64,000 nt of DNA from Rubripirellula amarantea. GTDB lineage: Bacteria > Planctomycetota > Planctomycetia > Pirellulales > Pirellulaceae. Position numbers and translations under genes: made by a program. The DNA is taken from assembly GCF_007859865.1 (NCBI RefSeq), contig NZ_SJPI01000001.1:372001-436000 (forward strand), given 5' to 3'. Positions 62,253 to 64,000 of the stretch are shown piece by piece (within the stretch, counting starts at the first letter, position 1; each line of letters begins with the position of its first letter). The notes under the pieces are model-generated. The model saw nothing but the letters and a program-made list of their open reading frames with translations, was not told the origin of the DNA and searched no databases.

Positions 62253-62681
62253 ATGAAACGAGTGACGTTTTATTCTCGAACCGGATTTTCCTTAGTTGAG
62301 TTAATCGTGGTCATGGTGATCCTTGGCATGCTGGCGGGATTGGTAGCGGTGCGAACGCGAGGCTACTTGATCTCGTCGAAACAGAACGCGGCGAAGGCAG
62401 AAATCGCCAACATCGTCAAAGCAATCGAAACGTTCTATGCCGATCAAGGCCGTTATCCGACGACCGATGAAGGACTGCAAGCTTTGGTTGAAGGAACAGA
62501 TTCATGGCCCGATGGGTTCTTGAACAAGTTGCCCAAAGACCCTTGGAAAAACCCTTACGAGTACGTCAGCCCGGGAAGCAATGGTCCGTATGAAGTAGTG
62601 TCGCTAGGCGGTGATGGACGAGAAGGGGGAGAAGGAGAGAATCAAGATTTTTCCAGCGAGCAAATTGATGAGGACTCGTAA
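62253..62681 (+). CDS. gspG: Major pseudopilin GspG
   Basis: Starting at the ATG at 62253 gives 142 residues with a short prepilin leader ('MKRVTFYSRTG') before 'FSLVELIVVMVILGMLAGLVA', Glu at +5. An ATG at 62217 overlapping gspF by 11 bases would add 12 residues and cannot be ruled out. The family core is clear: 'AKAEIANIVKAIETFYADQGRYPTTDEGLQALV', 'LPKDPWKNPYEYVSPG' and 'YEVVSLGGDGREGGEG', the last being the calcium-binding region of GspG. It forms the shaft of the pseudopilus after cleavage by a GspO/PilD peptidase not encoded in this window. Confidence 0.93.
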   Translation: MKRVTFYSRTGFSLVELIVVMVILGMLAGLVAVRTRGYLISSKQNAAKAEIANIVKAIETFYADQGRYPTTDEGLQALVEGTDSWPDGFLNKLPKDPWKNPYEYVSPGSNGPYEVVSLGGDGREGGEGENQDFSSEQIDEDS

Positions 62682-63174
62682 GGCCTTCACGTTAGTCGAG
62701 TTAGTCGTCGCGCTGGTGATCTTGGTTGTATTGTCGTCGATCGCATCCCTATCGCTGACCGGCACAATGGACCGGTATCAACTGACTCGTGCTACACAAA
62801 CACTTGAGATGTTTGACGCGCGAGCTCGACGTGATGCGCGATCAAGTGGGCAAGCCATACAAACACGCATTGATACGGCTCGAGGCAACCTTCAGCTTGC
62901 ATCGCTCAGCGAGAACCGCGATGGTCGATCGCAAACGTCACAGGCAGCATTTCGTTTACCTCGCACGGTTACCATCGAAGAAATTCAATTGGTTCGAAAG
63001 ATGCAAGTGGGTCGATCGTTTGACTACGTAGTGAATCCTGAGGGGCGGAGTGTGTCCTATGCGGTTCACTTCCAACACGGAAACATGTCTCGATGGATCG
63101 TCGTCATCGGCAGCAGCGGTCAAACGGTGGTCGCCAAAGACAAGCGAGAGGCCAATGAAATTCTTTCGCTCTAG
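62668..63174 (+). CDS. gspH: Minor pseudopilin GspH
   Basis: The ATG at 62668 lies 14 bases inside gspG, gives 168 residues and places the leader 'MRTRKA' directly before the helix 'FTLVELVVALVILVVLSSIASL'. A GTG at 62611 would add 19 residues without sense. The rest ('YQLTRATQTLEMFDARARRDARSSGQ' in outline, then beta-strands to 'WIVVIGSSGQTVV') fits a GspH-like minor pseudopilin. The leader ends in Ala instead of the usual Gly before Phe, a variation worth noting for processing. Confidence 0.82.
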   Translation: MRTRKAFTLVELVVALVILVVLSSIASLSLTGTMDRYQLTRATQTLEMFDARARRDARSSGQAIQTRIDTARGNLQLASLSENRDGRSQTSQAAFRLPRTVTIEEIQLVRKMQVGRSFDYVVNPEGRSVSYAVHFQHGNMSRWIVVIGSSGQTVVAKDKREANEILSL

Positions 63175-63571
63175 CGATCGCCGCGAACAACATGTCAACG
63201 CACCCCGGGGGCAAGGCTTCACTTTGATTGAAGTCGTCGTAGGACTAGTGCTAATGGCGAGCGTCCTTGTTTCCTCGTTGTTGGCCTATTCATCGCATCA
63301 GCGGCAACGCGCGTTTGCCAATGCAAAACGGGAAGCCGTAATCATAGCCGACCAGATCCTGCAACAGCTCTCGGTTCGAAGAGCCGGCATGTCGGCCGGG
63401 GATCAGGGGTTAATCGCTGACAAGCCCAATTGGTTTTGGCGCACTTCCTTGGTCGGAACCACTGCGCCAGCGGGTGTACCGATGCGAGTGATCCAGTTTC
63501 AGATCGCCAAGCAGAACCCCGACGGAACGGTTACGGCGCTGACGTCTGTCGAATTGGTGGAGCGAATTTGA
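63155..63571 (+). CDS. gspI: Minor pseudopilin GspI
   Basis: The ATG at 63155 has 'GCGAGAGG' ahead of it and overlaps gspH by 20 bases; it gives 138 residues. The leader ('RGQG') precedes 'FTLIEVVVGLVLMASVLVSSLL', then 'QRQRAFANAKREAVIIADQILQQL' gives the helix of a minor pseudopilin. The position between gspH and gspJ supports the GspI call. It lies at the pseudopilus tip with GspJ and GspK in known systems. Confidence 0.83.
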   Translation: MKFFRSSDRREQHVNAPRGQGFTLIEVVVGLVLMASVLVSSLLAYSSHQRQRAFANAKREAVIIADQILQQLSVRRAGMSAGDQGLIADKPNWFWRTSLVGTTAPAGVPMRVIQFQIAKQNPDGTVTALTSVELVERI

Positions 63572-64000
63572 TGGTGATATCTGTACCGAAAAACGCAAAC
63601 CGACGATCGGCATTCACGTTGATTGAGTTGGTCATCTCTGCGGTGCTGACATCCATCATGATGACAGCATTGTTGAGTGTTTTGTGGGCGTCGCTTCGCC
63701 AGTCCAATGAATTGAAGTCGGCGGATTCAGACCAGGCTTCGATGACAATACTTGCCGAACAAATTCGCCGTGACATCCAGAATGCGCGAGGTTTCGACGT
63801 TACCAGTACTGGCTTTTTGATTCACGGCTTCCTTGGATCGGACAGTCAGTCAGGTTTGCCAAATCTGACACCCGCAACCGTCCGCTATGAAGTGATTCCC
63901 GTCAATGGCCGTGGTGTGTTGTACCGACGCGAGATGCCATTCAATCCCATCACCAGTGGAGCCGTGCGGGTCGGGGTTGCCATGATAGACCTGCAACCAC
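63571..64000 (+). CDS. gspJ: Minor pseudopilin GspJ, truncated by window edge
   Basis: The ATG at 63571 shares its A with the gspI stop (TGATG). The frame is open to base 64000, giving 143 complete codons without a stop. The leader 'NRRSA' precedes 'FTLIELVISAVLTSIMMTALL', then 'QASMTILAEQIRRDIQNARGF', the helix typical of GspJ/PulJ proteins, and beta-strands ending 'VGVAMIDLQP'. As in gspH, Ala stands where Gly is usual before Phe. gspK and others should follow outside the window. Confidence 0.8.
   Translation, partial: MVISVPKNANRRSAFTLIELVISAVLTSIMMTALLSVLWASLRQSNELKSADSDQASMTILAEQIRRDIQNARGFDVTSTGFLIHGFLGSDSQSGLPNLTPATVRYEVIPVNGRGVLYRREMPFNPITSGAVRVGVAMIDLQP

Noticed and set aside
1-64000. 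tRNA, rRNA, riboswitch, insertion sequence or phage genes
   Set aside because: No cloverleaf, conserved rRNA segment, transposase motif or phage structural gene was recognised on either strand.

Overview
The window looks like part of a planctomycete chromosome, most likely from the Pirellulaceae (Rhodopirellula-like). This is inferred from the gene content: two DUF1559 proteins with a prepilin-type N-terminus and an H-x9-D-G C-terminal motif, a DUF1573 protein, a degenerate J-like N-terminal domain of the 'NPYAEVLGLP...YYELLGI' type, giant beta-propeller lipoproteins, kinase fusions, weak Shine-Dalgarno usage and frequent GTG/TTG starts. No rRNA, tRNA, CRISPR array, insertion sequence or prophage gene was seen.

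Bases 1-12.2 kb hold mostly unlinked housekeeping and hypothetical genes: a left-truncated hypothetical protein, a sugar phosphate isomerase/epimerase-like TIM barrel, a secreted hypothetical protein back to back with an HExxH protein, a SEC-C/repeat protein followed closely by ribD, a secreted hypothetical protein, a DUF971 protein and a PaaK-like adenylating enzyme. Bases 12.5-15.7 kb hold the two DUF1559 pseudopilin-like proteins; the second has a strong codon bias and a textbook intrinsic terminator. Bases 15.7-23.4 kb encode a TMTC-like multispanning protein, a PQQ-type propeller lipoprotein, a DUF1573 protein and, convergently, a 1087-residue membrane-bound spermidine-synthase-like protein.

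Bases 24.4-40.25 kb form a surface-polysaccharide region. Two methyltransferase genes and a methyltransferase pseudogene lie on the plus strand. Facing them is a 13-gene minus-strand operon with five methyltransferases, three GT4 and two GT2 glycosyltransferases, a flippase, an asparagine synthase and a DUF2304 protein. Ten of its twelve junctions are 4-base start/stop overlaps, so translation is probably coupled throughout. No polymerase or priming transferase is visible.

Bases 40.6-55.4 kb are the most unusual part. Four large genes lie in a row: a double zinc-ribbon protein fused to a PilM-like ATPase fold; an intact Ser/Thr kinase fused to an Hsp70-like region whose nucleotide loops are degenerate; a 2510-residue WD40-type lipoprotein; and a J-like protein fused to a pseudokinase with one membrane helix. 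I read this as a candidate envelope signalling or chaperone-like module built partly from pseudoenzymes. ruvX follows.

Bases 56.9-64 kb carry a type II secretion operon in the order gspD-E-F-G-H-I-J. The last gene runs off the right edge. The divergent region ahead of gspD has three copies of a GTGAAAC heptamer.
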